From Pseudosulfitobacter sp. DSM 107133 (lineage in GTDB: Bacteria; Pseudomonadota; Alphaproteobacteria; Rhodobacterales; Rhodobacteraceae): a stretch of 64,000 bases of DNA. The DNA is taken from contig NZ_CP085154.1 of assembly GCF_022788695.1 (NCBI RefSeq), positions 2,232,001-2,296,000 on the forward strand. The letters run 5' to 3'. The notes beneath the pieces are model-generated. The model ran no database searches. It saw only the letters and a list, made by a program, of their open reading frames with translations, and was not told the DNA's origin. This document shows, one piece after another, positions 1 to 7,599 of this stretch. The number at the start of each line of letters is the position of its first letter. Within the stretch, counting starts at the first letter, position 1. The translations under genes and the position numbers were made by a program.

Positions 1-535
1 CCGCGACCCAGCCTGCAGCGGTGCCCGACCAAGTTTTCTTCGGGCTGACACGCGGCCAGAATTTCGGCCCGCCAATCAGACGGCCTGCGAAATAGCCACC
101 CACATCGGTCACAACCACAACCACAACCAGCCACAGCATCCAGCCAAAGCCCAGATCGCCACGCACCGACATGATGCCAAAGCCCGCAAGCTGCACCATG
201 ACCGCGTAAGACATGAATATGGTGCGGTGCTGCGACATCAGCCCAAAGCCCACCATCATCGGCGCCAGCAGGATCGGCAGCGCCCAGCCCGCAGGCAGAT
301 AGGCCGAGACCAGCAGCGCCGCCCCCGACAACAGCCCCAATTGCAGCGCCTGCGCTGGCGCTTGCGGCGCAAGCATACGCACCAGTTCCCACACGCACAG
401 CCCGCAGATCACGGCAACCATCGCATTGAAGGGATGCCCGCCAATGGCCACGCCCGCCAGACCAACAACCACCATCACCGCAGCCGAGGCCATGCGCACG
501 GCCAGATCAGACCATTTCGTATCGCTCGTGCTCAT
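1..535 (-). CDS. cdsA: phosphatidate cytidylyltransferase, 3' part outside window
   Basis: Makes CDP-diacylglycerol from phosphatidate and CTP at the inner membrane, the branch point of phospholipid synthesis. Only the first ~178 residues are in the window. The visible part is a run of hydrophobic helices ending in a VTDVGGYFAGR motif followed by SPKKTWSG, both typical of CdsA; the family's C-terminal signature lies beyond position 1. The ATG at 533-535 overlaps the uppS stop (ATGA, four bases), so the two are translationally coupled. It is the last visible gene of the pyrH-frr-uppS-cdsA operon. The family call is firm; the 3' end cannot be seen. Confidence 0.93.
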   Translation of the reverse strand, partial: MSTSDTKWSDLAVRMASAAVMVVVGLAGVAIGGHPFNAMVAVICGLCVWELVRMLAPQAPAQALQLGLLSGAALLVSAYLPAGWALPILLAPMMVGFGLMSQHRTIFMSYAVMVQLAGFGIMSVRGDLGFGWMLWLVVVVVVTDVGGYFAGRLIGGPKFWPRVSPKKTWSGTAAGWVA

Positions 536-1251
536 GTCTTTACCCCCCCGAAACGCCGGTCACGCCCGCCGTATGACGCGCACAGCCTGGCGAACTCTTC
601 TTTGGTAAAGTCCGGCCACAGCGTGTCGATAAATTCATACTCGGCATAGGCCGACTGCCACAGCAAAAAGTTTGAAATCCGCGCCTCGCCCGATGTGCGG
701 ATCACCAGATCGGGATCGGGCAACACACAGGTGTCGAGATATTTCGGCAGAGTCTCTTCGTCGACGTCTTCGGGGTCCAGCTTGCCTGCGGCCACATCGC
801 GGGCCAGACGCTGGGTGGCGCGGGCCACCTCGTCGCGGCCGCCATAGTTCAGCGCGATGGTCAGGTGCACGGCGGTGTTGTTCTCGGTCAGCACTTCCAG
901 CTCGTCCATCAGCTTGACCAGCTTGGCATCCAGCCGCACCCGATCGCCGATAAACCGCACCCGTGCGCCGAACTCGTCCAGGGCGCGGGCTTCGCGGCTG
1001 ATGTACATACGAAACAGGCTCATCAGCCCCGCCACTTCCACCTGCGTGCGCCGCCAGTTCTCGGTCGAGAAGGCAAAGATCGTCAGATATTCGACCCCAA
1101 CGTCAGGACAGCTTTCCACCACCTCGCGGACACGTTTGGCACCGGCGCGATGGCCAAACAAGCGCGGGCGACCGCGCTGGGTGGCCCAACGCCCGTTGCC
1201 GTCCATAATGATGGCAACGTGACGTGGTCCATGTGGAGAGGAATCAGCGAT
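532..1251 (-). CDS. uppS: undecaprenyl diphosphate synthase (cis-prenyltransferase), probable ATC start
   Basis: Builds C55 undecaprenyl diphosphate, the lipid carrier for peptidoglycan, by condensing isopentenyl diphosphate onto farnesyl diphosphate. The MDGNGRWA motif with the catalytic Asp, the FAFSTENW and LNYGGRDE motifs and the C-terminal RTSGE..SNFLLWQ block are all present. The first in-frame ATG (1204-1206) would put the catalytic Asp at residue 2 and remove the conserved HVAII strand. Reading further upstream gives HGPRHVAII in frame, with no ATG, GTG or TTG before an in-frame stop. An ATC codon at 1249-1251 sits seven bases after a perfect AAGGAG and would give a 239-residue protein starting MADSSPHGPRHV, a normal N-terminus for the family. 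The start is inferred; the gene identity is certain. Confidence 0.93.
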   Translation of the reverse strand: MADSSPHGPRHVAIIMDGNGRWATQRGRPRLFGHRAGAKRVREVVESCPDVGVEYLTIFAFSTENWRRTQVEVAGLMSLFRMYISREARALDEFGARVRFIGDRVRLDAKLVKLMDELEVLTENNTAVHLTIALNYGGRDEVARATQRLARDVAAGKLDPEDVDEETLPKYLDTCVLPDPDLVIRTSGEARISNFLLWQSAYAEYEFIDTLWPDFTKEEFARLCASYGGRDRRFGGVKT

Positions 1252-1264
1252 GGCGAGGCTCCTT
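1249..1264 (-). promoter_or_regulatory. uppS ribosome binding site and ATC initiation codon
   Basis: AAGGAG lies at 1264-1259 and ATC at 1251-1249, separated by seven bases. A competing ATG at 1270-1268 lies upstream of the AAGGAG and opens a frame of only eight codons (MPKEPRHR then stop), so it cannot make UppS. The ATC is the only codon one base from ATG that has both this spacing and the right frame. Inferred from position alone. Confidence 0.6.
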
Positions 1265-1331
1265 GGGCATCAATGCGTGTCCGTGGCTGCCGTCAGGGCA
1301 GCAACAGGCCCTGACGTATAAGGCAAATCAA

Positions 1332-1895
1332 TCAAACCTGCATGATCTCTGCCTGCTTGTTTTCAAGCGCGTCGTCGATCATCTTGATATAGGTGTTGGT
1401 CAGATCCTGCACTTCGCCTTCCCAGATTTTCTGGTCGTCTTCGGACAGGCCGTCGGCCTTGGCCTTCTTGATCTGGTCCATGCCGTCACGGCGCAGGTTG
1501 CGAATGCTGACACGGGCGTGTTCGGCGTATTGACCAGCGACTTTGGACAGTTCGCGGCGGCGCTCTTCGTTCAGCTCGGGGATCGGCAGCATGATGATGG
1601 TGCCGTTCAGCTGCGGGTTGATGCCCAGACCGCTTTCGCGAATGGCCTTTTCCACGGCATTCACCATGGATTTATCCCACACGTTGATCGTCACCATACG
1701 CGGTTCGGGCACGTTGACGGTGCCGACCTGGTTGATCGGGGTGCGCTGGCCATAGGCTTCGACCATCACGGGTTCAAGCATCGACGCCGACCCGCGGCCG
1801 GTGCGCAGAGAGGCAAATTCGGTCTTCAACGCTGAAATGGCGCCATCCATGCGCCGCGTCAGATCGTCGGTATCCAGCATAAAGTCTTCGGACAT
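1332..1895 (-). CDS. frr: ribosome recycling factor
   Basis: Splits post-termination ribosomes together with EF-G in the cytoplasm. The 187-residue length matches the family. The start of helix 1 ([17 protein letters not shown]), the [11 protein letters not shown] segment and the long C-terminal helix with [15 protein letters not shown] are clear. Translation starts at MSEDFMLD. It lies between pyrH and uppS in the conserved order, about 110 bases after pyrH and 80 before uppS, and is presumably co-transcribed. The segment [14 protein letters not shown] differs slightly from the commoner EEARVAIRN form but keeps the Arg residues. Confidence 0.98.
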   Translation of the reverse strand: MSEDFMLDTDDLTRRMDGAISALKTEFASLRTGRGSASMLEPVMVEAYGQRTPINQVGTVNVPEPRMVTINVWDKSMVNAVEKAIRESGLGINPQLNGTIIMLPIPELNEERRRELSKVAGQYAEHARVSIRNLRRDGMDQIKKAKADGLSEDDQKIWEGEVQDLTNTYIKMIDDALENKQAEIMQV

Positions 1896-2006
1896 GAGGT
1901 TTTCCCCTTATTGGTCGCGCGCCCCTTCCCCGGGCGTGGTGCGGGTATAGATCAACCCACCGCCCAAAGGCCAGCAGGGTTTCACTTTGGACGTGCGTGC
2001 GGTGGC

Positions 2007-2744
2007 TTAGCCCTGAACGCGTGTATAGGTGCCCTTGCCGGCCAGAATGCCCTTGAACCCTCCCGGTTCGTCCAGCGAAAACACGATGATCGGCAAGTTG
2101 TTGTCGCGTGCCAAGGCGATGGCTGACGCATCCATTACCCCCAGACGCTTTTGCAGCACGTCGTCATAGCTGACGATGTCATAGCGTTTTGCATCGGCGT
2201 GTTTGACAGGGTCCTTGTCATAAACGCCATCAACCTTGGTGCCCTTGAAGATCGCCTCGCAGGACATTTCGTTGGCGCGCAGGGTCGCGGCGGTGTCGGT
2301 GGTGAAATAGGGATTGCCCGTTCCGGCAGCAAAGATGCAGACCCGCTTTTTCTCAAGGTGGCGCACGGCGCGGCGGCGGATATAGGGTTCAGCCACTTCG
2401 TTCATTGTGATCGCGGAAATCACCCGCGTGTGAATGCCCAGCCCCTCAAGGGCGGATTGCATGGCCAGCGCGTTCATCACCGTGGCGAGCATCCCCATAT
2501 AGTCCGCCGTGGTCCGCTCCATCCCTTGCGCCGACCCTTGCAGCCCGCGAAAGATGTTGCCGCCGCCGATAACCATACATATCTCGACGCCCAGTTCGTG
2601 CACCGACTGCACCTCGCGGGCGATGCGTTCAACGGTGGGCGGATGCAGGCCAAAGCCCTGATCCCCCATCAGCGCCTCGCCCGATATTTTCAGCATCACA
2701 CGTTTGAAAGTGACGTCCGAGGCAGATTGTATCGCGTCGCTCAT
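2007..2744 (-). CDS. pyrH: uridylate kinase
   Basis: Phosphorylates UMP to UDP in pyrimidine synthesis. The amino-acid-kinase fold is shown by [16 protein letters not shown] near the N-terminus, [11 protein letters not shown], the [10 protein letters not shown] segment and the [10 protein letters not shown] loop. The ATG at 2744 (MSDAIQ) is chosen because a GGAG sits eight bases upstream; a longer reading to 2783 has no such site. The resulting 245 residues fit the family. It is the first gene of the pyrH-frr-uppS-cdsA operon and is divergent from miaA, so the 93-base gap at 2745-2837 should hold promoters for both directions. Confidence 0.97.
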   Translation of the reverse strand: MSDAIQSASDVTFKRVMLKISGEALMGDQGFGLHPPTVERIAREVQSVHELGVEICMVIGGGNIFRGLQGSAQGMERTTADYMGMLATVMNALAMQSALEGLGIHTRVISAITMNEVAEPYIRRRAVRHLEKKRVCIFAAGTGNPYFTTDTAATLRANEMSCEAIFKGTKVDGVYDKDPVKHADAKRYDIVSYDDVLQKRLGVMDASAIALARDNNLPIIVFSLDEPGGFKGILAGKGTYTRVQG

Positions 2745-2837
2745 TGGATTCTCCGGGTTTTGGGCAGTTTTGTTTGGGCGCAAACTGTCCTAAAACCCCG
2801 CTCAGTTCAATGCACAGCACGAAGGTATCGGCAAGAA

Positions 2838-3728
2838 ATGGACGCTTTGGGCCCCCTTGATCTGTCGGCTGTCGATCCCGACCGCCCCGTGCTGATCGCG
2901 GGGCCGACTGCTTCGGGCAAATCCGGACTGGCGCTGGCCATTGCCGAGGCACAGGGTGGTGTGATCGTGAATGCAGATGCCAGCCAGATATACGACTGCT
3001 GGCAAGTGGTCACCGCACGCCCCGATGCGGCCGATCTGGCCCGTGCGCCACATCTGCTTTACGGGCATGTGGCCTTTGACCAGAGCTATTCCGCCGGTCA
3101 CTGGCTGCGCGAGGTCGCACCGCTGCTGTCGGGGCCACAGCGGCCGATCATCGTGGGCGGCACGGGGCTGTATTTCACGGCGCTGACCAAGGGGCTGGCC
3201 GAAATTCCCGCCACACCCGACGCAGTGCGCACATCAGGCGATGCGATTCCCCTGCCCGAGCTGTTGGCCGCGCTTGATCCCGAAACCACGGCGCGGATCG
3301 ACACCAACAACCGCGCGCGGGTGCAACGCGCATGGGAGGTGCAACAGGCCACGGGCCGGGGTCTGGCCGCTTGGCACGATGACACGCCGCCCCCGCTGCT
3401 GCCTGACGGGGCCGCCACCTGCATCGCGCTGAGCAGCCCGCCAGACTGGCTGAACGCGCGCATTGCCCGGCGGTTCGACATGATGCTGGCAGGCGGCGCG
3501 CTGGACGAAATCGCCGCCATGGGCACCCGTTATGACCCCGCCCTGCCCAGTTGCCGCGCGATCGGCGTGCCCGAACTGATGGCCCATGCGCGCGGCGATA
3601 TCACGCTGGAGGCCGCCCGCGACGCCGCGGTGATTGCCACGCGCCAATACGCCAAGCGCCAGCGGACCTGGCAACGCTCGAAAATGGCCCGCTGGCAGTG
3701 GGTTGATCCATCGACAGACGTGTTCTGA
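2838..3728 (+). CDS. miaA: tRNA dimethylallyltransferase
   Basis: Transfers dimethylallyl to A37 of tRNAs that read codons starting with U, the first step to ms2i6A. The P-loop GPTASGKS is near residue 22 and the GGTGLY substrate motif near residue 108. The AIGVPEL segment (IGYxE in most homologues) and a C-terminal [10 protein letters not shown] complete the family pattern. The usual DSMQVY motif appears as NADASQIY, an accepted variant. At 296 residues it is normal in size. Open reading continues upstream antisense to pyrH, but the MDALGPL start after the divergent gap is the sensible one. Confidence 0.95.
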   Translation: MDALGPLDLSAVDPDRPVLIAGPTASGKSGLALAIAEAQGGVIVNADASQIYDCWQVVTARPDAADLARAPHLLYGHVAFDQSYSAGHWLREVAPLLSGPQRPIIVGGTGLYFTALTKGLAEIPATPDAVRTSGDAIPLPELLAALDPETTARIDTNNRARVQRAWEVQQATGRGLAAWHDDTPPPLLPDGAATCIALSSPPDWLNARIARRFDMMLAGGALDEIAAMGTRYDPALPSCRAIGVPELMAHARGDITLEAARDAAVIATRQYAKRQRTWQRSKMARWQWVDPSTDVF

Positions 3729-3799
3729 TTTCATTTCCGCCATATTTCTGCCGTATATCTGGGGATGAACGCCAATATTATTGCGATTTTAAAACAATG

Positions 3800-3813
3800 C
3801 CCTATAGATAGGG
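3800..3813. promoter_or_regulatory. short AT-rich palindrome before AraC gene
   Basis: CCCTAT and ATAGGG are separated by two bases and sit just before the ATG at 3816, in a stretch much richer in A/T than its surroundings. The position suits an autoregulatory operator or a -10 region. Nothing else supports it. Confidence 0.25.
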
Positions 3814-3815
3814 CC

Positions 3816-4616
3816 ATGACCCTAGGCGCCATCCGCATCAGCACAATCACCCCTGCCGGGGGCGCACATGACTGGCGCTGGACGCTGGCGCACGACGTGC
3901 CTGACCACCTGCTGATCTGGACCACACGCGGACAGGGTCGTTTGCTGCTGCACGGCACCCGGCGTGGTGTCGGTGCGCACAATGCAATCTTTGTACCCGC
4001 GGGCGATTTGTTTGCGCTTGATCTCAGCCGTCAAAGCATCGGACTGATTGCCACCATTCCCGTGGGCACCGAAGTGCGCCTGCCCCAGACCCCGCGCCAG
4101 TTGCGCCTGCGTGACTCCGGCCCGATTTCCGAACTGACCGCACTGCTGGACGCAGCCCAACGCGAGGCGGCGGCACAGCGCAGCCTGACACAGGATGCAC
4201 TGGACGGATATATGGCGCTGGTCTCGGTCTGGCTGCGACGCCAGATGGCCCTGGACGACCACCTGCCGAAGAAGCCGAATGGTGCGGCGCGCCTGTCTGC
4301 GCGGTTCTGCGAGCGGGTTGCGCGGCATCATGCCAACGGCATGTCCGTCGCAGAACATGCCGAAGAACTGGGCGTAACCGGCACCCATCTTGCCCGCGCC
4401 TGCAAGGCTGCAACCGGTCACACGGCTGCCGAGTTGCTGGGCCAGCGTATCCTGCACGCGGCCCGCTGCGCCCTGGTCGACACCACCGTGCCGATGCAGG
4501 ATATCGCCCGCCACCTTGGCTTTGGCAGTGCGGCCTATTTCACCCGCTACATCCAGACACAGACGGGCAAAACACCCAGCCAGTTGCGCAAATCCGCCAC
4601 TTTGCGCAGCGCCTGA
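3816..4616 (+). CDS. AraC family transcriptional regulator
   Basis: A DNA-binding regulator with an N-terminal cupin-like sensor half (about residues 1-120, with a GRLLLHGTRRGVG strand pattern) and a C-terminal double helix-turn-helix. The first HTH is around MSVAEHAEELGVTGTHLARACK, and the second carries the family signature DIARHLGFGSAAYFTRYIQTQTGKTPSQLR. An in-frame ATG at 3765 would add 17 residues, but that DNA is AT-rich and promoter-like, so 3816 is preferred with moderate certainty. The next genes on the same strand encode a peptide-type ABC importer after a 357-base gap, which makes control of that importer possible. The ligand is unknown. Confidence 0.88.
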   Translation: MTLGAIRISTITPAGGAHDWRWTLAHDVPDHLLIWTTRGQGRLLLHGTRRGVGAHNAIFVPAGDLFALDLSRQSIGLIATIPVGTEVRLPQTPRQLRLRDSGPISELTALLDAAQREAAAQRSLTQDALDGYMALVSVWLRRQMALDDHLPKKPNGAARLSARFCERVARHHANGMSVAEHAEELGVTGTHLARACKAATGHTAAELLGQRILHAARCALVDTTVPMQDIARHLGFGSAAYFTRYIQTQTGKTPSQLRKSATLRSA

Positions 4617-4973
4617 CGGACAGCCGACCACCGCGCAGCGCCAGAAAACGTGAACCGAAATGTCGGTTTTTGCGCGGAAATACGTCGCATTCGAAACATC
4701 CCGAGCGAAACCATTTGTTGACGTCTCGCTCTGTATATTGCCTGATAGAGCAACAGAATTGCAACGCGCCCGCTGCGCACCACGTCAAGCGCAAGACTGA
4801 CCGTCGGTTCGAAACCGATATGCCGTCAGGGCCACGAAACAGGGAAGCTATCGCGCCGCCCATCCGGCGCACCCGGTCGCAAGGACCACTTCAACATCAA
4901 AACGGCCAAGCCAAAAGGCAGGTCAATTTCACCAGCGGGTTCTTCCCGTATCAGCCTACCAACAGGGGCATAC
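4617..4973 (+). promoter_or_regulatory. 357-base gap before ABC operon, probable promoter and leader
   Basis: No gene is seen here. A TTGACG hexamer at 4718-4723 lies in an AT-richer patch, but the hexamer 17-18 bases on (CCTGAT/CTGATA) is a weak -10, so the promoter assignment is tentative. The gap ends with AGGGG six bases before the permease ATG. No binding-protein gene or remnant, as often heads such operons, is visible. Confidence 0.3.
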
Positions 4974-6020
4974 ATGGGACTATTTATACTCAGACGTCTG
5001 GGCGTGATGATCGTCACGGCCTTGTGCCTGACCTTTATCGTGTTCTTTCTGACCAATCTTTACCCGAACCTGGAAAAACTGGCCAAGACCCAAGGCAACT
5101 TTCGCATGTCGGACGAAGCCGTGGCCAGCTATCTGGGCAAACGCGGGTATCTGGACCCGATGCCGGTCAAATTCGGCCGATGGCTGGGCGTTGTCCCCGG
5201 CTGGGTGACCGAAGCGCCCGATGGCACGGTGACGGGCCGCTGTTTCGGCCCCGACACCCCGCCCGAAGACCGCGCCACCTATTGCGGCGTGTTGCAGGGC
5301 AATTGGGGGCAATCGACAGTGTTCAAGGACGATGTCGGCGGTATCGTCCGTGAACGGCTGGGCCTGACGGGCAAGTTGATGGGATTTGTGCTGCTGGTCA
5401 TGGTGCCCTCTTCCCTGCTGATCGGGGTGCTTGCGGGGATGCGCGAAGGGTCACCGCTGGACCGGACGCTGTCGACCTTCTCGATCGCCACCACGGCCAC
5501 GCCGGAATATGTGTCGGGGGTGATCTTCATTGCGGTGTTTTCTTCCTCTGCCTTTGGCCTCAAGTGGTTCAAGGGCTCGGCCACCTCGGCCATGGAAAAC
5601 GCAACCTTCGAGAATTTCACCCTGCCGGTGCTGACCATCGCGCTGTATGGGATGGGCTATATCGCCCGCATGACGCGCGCGTCGATGACCGAGGTGATGA
5701 CCGCGCAATACATTCGCACCGCACGGCTCAAAGGTGTCAGCTTTCGCAACATCGTCCTCAAACACGCCCTGCGCAACGCGCTGATCGCGCCGTTTACCGT
5801 GATCATGCTGCAAATCCCGTGGCTGCTGAACGGCGTTGTGATTGTCGAAACCCTGTTCAATTACAAAGGCTTTGGCTGGGTTCTGGTGCAGGCGGCAGGC
5901 AACAACGACATCGAGCTGCTGTTGGCGGTCTCGGTTGTGTCGGTGATCGTAGTGCTCTTGACGCAGCTGATCTCGGACATCGGCTATGTCATCCTCAACC
6001 CGCGCATCCGCATTTCATAA
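4974..6020 (+). CDS. peptide-type ABC transporter permease (DppB/OppB-like)
   Basis: Inner-membrane permease of a dipeptide/oligopeptide-family importer. The N-terminal helix MGLFILRRLGVMIV is typical of the DppB side, and further helices follow from about residue 130. The cytoplasmic coupling (EAA) loop reads QYIRTARLKGVSFRNIVLKHALRN near residue 250. The periplasmic loop between helices 1 and 2 carries two cysteines about 18 residues apart, which could form a disulfide. AGGGG lies six bases before the start. The second permease follows after 14 bases and the ATPase further on, so the three form one operon. The substrate cannot be told from sequence. Confidence 0.92.
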   Translation: MGLFILRRLGVMIVTALCLTFIVFFLTNLYPNLEKLAKTQGNFRMSDEAVASYLGKRGYLDPMPVKFGRWLGVVPGWVTEAPDGTVTGRCFGPDTPPEDRATYCGVLQGNWGQSTVFKDDVGGIVRERLGLTGKLMGFVLLVMVPSSLLIGVLAGMREGSPLDRTLSTFSIATTATPEYVSGVIFIAVFSSSAFGLKWFKGSATSAMENATFENFTLPVLTIALYGMGYIARMTRASMTEVMTAQYIRTARLKGVSFRNIVLKHALRNALIAPFTVIMLQIPWLLNGVVIVETLFNYKGFGWVLVQAAGNNDIELLLAVSVVSVIVVLLTQLISDIGYVILNPRIRIS

Positions 6021-6034
6021 GGGAGGTCTGACTC

Positions 6035-7504
6035 ATGGAACCATTGACATGGACAGGCGCCCTGAGCGGTCTGAACGTTGTTTTCTATCTTTCCATCGTT
6101 GCGCTTGCGGTTTCGATTTTGGCCAGCATCGCCGTGTCGATGTTCGCGCGCGACACAGGGCCGCTGGGCGTCAACTCTGACGGCACACTGATGGCCCCGA
6201 CCGGACTGGTCGGGCTGAGTGCAAAGGCCCTGCGCTACAGCTTTTTCGCATTGGTGGCGCTGGTGCTGGTCTATGTGGTCGGCGGCGTCGTATTGGGCAC
6301 GCGTGCGGGAATCATCGGCGGGCTGTCACGCAACATGCTGCCCGTGTGGATCGCATTGATCGTGCTGTTTGTGGTGTCGATCACCTTCAAACGCAAGCTG
6401 GGGCTGTATGGTAAGCTGTTCGACAGCACCATCGGCATGATTGGCTTTGGGCTGGTCATGTTCTGGGTGTTCACCGGCATCATGGGCGGCGCGTTCGACA
6501 TGCTGATCACCCATGATCCGCTGAGCCAGTTTTCGGGCATGAAGAACAAACTGCCCGGCACCCCCCTGCGCGGCGCCGAGGCAGACGATTACCAATGGTT
6601 CCTGCTGGGCGGTGACAATCTGGCGCGCGATGTGTTCTCGCGGCTGGTCAAAGGCGCGTGGATCGTCGTCAAGATCGCGCCGATGGCAACGCTGTTCGCC
6701 TTCATGGTGGGCATCACGCTTGGCCTGCCTGCGGGCTATTACAGCGGACGGCTGGACACCTTCCTGTCGTTTCTGGCCAACCTGATCCTGGCCTTTCCGG
6801 TGATCCTGCTGTTTTATCTGCTGGTCACGCCGGAGATCGTCGAAACCGGCATTCCCAATTACATGGCTGCGGTGCTGTTCTTCTTTCCCATCGTGTTCTG
6901 CGCGGTGCTGCTGAACGCGCGCTATTACACGCAACCTTCGGTCCGCACCCCGCTGCTGATCGTGGTGCTGGGAGGATTGCTGTGGGCCTATCTGTCGCTG
7001 ATTTCAAACAACGGGGCGATTGTGGCCAATGACAGCTACCGCATTCCGGGCCTGCCTGCGATGCTGGACTGGATCGACATGGACGGCGGGCTGCTGACCG
7101 TGTTTGTGGCGGTGGTCTTTGTCAACGCGCCCACGGTGTTCCGTATTGTGCGGGGCCTGGCGCTGGACATCAAGACGCGCGATTATGTGGCCGCTGCGCA
7201 GACCCGTGGCGAGGGTCCGTGGTACATCATGCTGTGGGAAATCCTGCCCAACGCGCGCGGGCCGCTGATTGTCGATTTCTGCCTGCGCATTGGCTACACC
7301 ACTATCCTGCTGGGCACGCTTGGCTTCTTTGGTCTGGGGCTGGAGAGCGAAAGCCCTGACTGGGGGACCACCATCAACTCGGGCCGGCGGCTGTTGTCGC
7401 TGTATCCGCATGCGGCGATGGTGCCGGCCTTTGCGCTGATGACGCTGGTGCTGGGGCTGAACCTGTTGGCGGATGGTCTGCGCGAGGAATCCTTGCGCGA
7501 CTGA
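6035..7504 (+). CDS. peptide-type ABC transporter permease (DppC-like), enlarged
   Basis: Second inner-membrane permease of the importer. At 489 residues it is well above the ~300 usual for DppC proteins. An extra N-terminal block of about 180 residues holds several hydrophobic segments. The permease core begins near GGDNLARDVFSRLVKGAW, and the ITLGLPAGYYSGRLDTFLSF region follows. A further stretch with two or three hydrophobic segments then separates this from the coupling loop DIKTRDYVAAAQTRGEGPWYIM near residue 385. The C-terminal LGFFGLGLESESPDWG is a DppC hallmark. It is translated right after the first permease. The size increase is internal and in frame, not a fusion to a recognisable enzyme. 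Confidence 0.9.
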   Translation: MEPLTWTGALSGLNVVFYLSIVALAVSILASIAVSMFARDTGPLGVNSDGTLMAPTGLVGLSAKALRYSFFALVALVLVYVVGGVVLGTRAGIIGGLSRNMLPVWIALIVLFVVSITFKRKLGLYGKLFDSTIGMIGFGLVMFWVFTGIMGGAFDMLITHDPLSQFSGMKNKLPGTPLRGAEADDYQWFLLGGDNLARDVFSRLVKGAWIVVKIAPMATLFAFMVGITLGLPAGYYSGRLDTFLSFLANLILAFPVILLFYLLVTPEIVETGIPNYMAAVLFFFPIVFCAVLLNARYYTQPSVRTPLLIVVLGGLLWAYLSLISNNGAIVANDSYRIPGLPAMLDWIDMDGGLLTVFVAVVFVNAPTVFRIVRGLALDIKTRDYVAAAQTRGEGPWYIMLWEILPNARGPLIVDFCLRIGYTTILLGTLGFFGLGLESESPDWGTTINSGRRLLSLYPHAAMVPAFALMTLVLGLNLLADGLREESLRD

Positions 7505-7513
7505 CAAGGGGGC

Positions 7514-7566
7514 GCGTTCGGGGGCGCTGCCCCCGGACCCCCGGGATATTTAGTGCCAAAAGAAGC
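7514..7566 (+). repeat. GC-rich palindromic intergenic repeat, copy 1
   Basis: A GGGGGCGCTGCCCCC palindrome is followed by GGACCCCCGG, then a short T/A-rich stretch and a GAAG end. It lies between the second permease and the ATPase. A related copy in the opposite orientation sits at 21321-21370. The pattern resembles an intergenic repeat common in Rhodobacteraceae genomes (recalled, not checked). It may form a stem-loop that tunes transcript level inside the operon. Confidence 0.6.
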
Positions 7567-7599
7567 CCAAGAGAGGCGCTGCGGCAAGGGAGAACGACA

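Noticed and set aside
2151..2837. Long plus-strand reading open into miaA
   Set aside because: It is antisense to pyrH; the miaA start with the P-loop domain is at 2838 and the upstream codons show no protein family.
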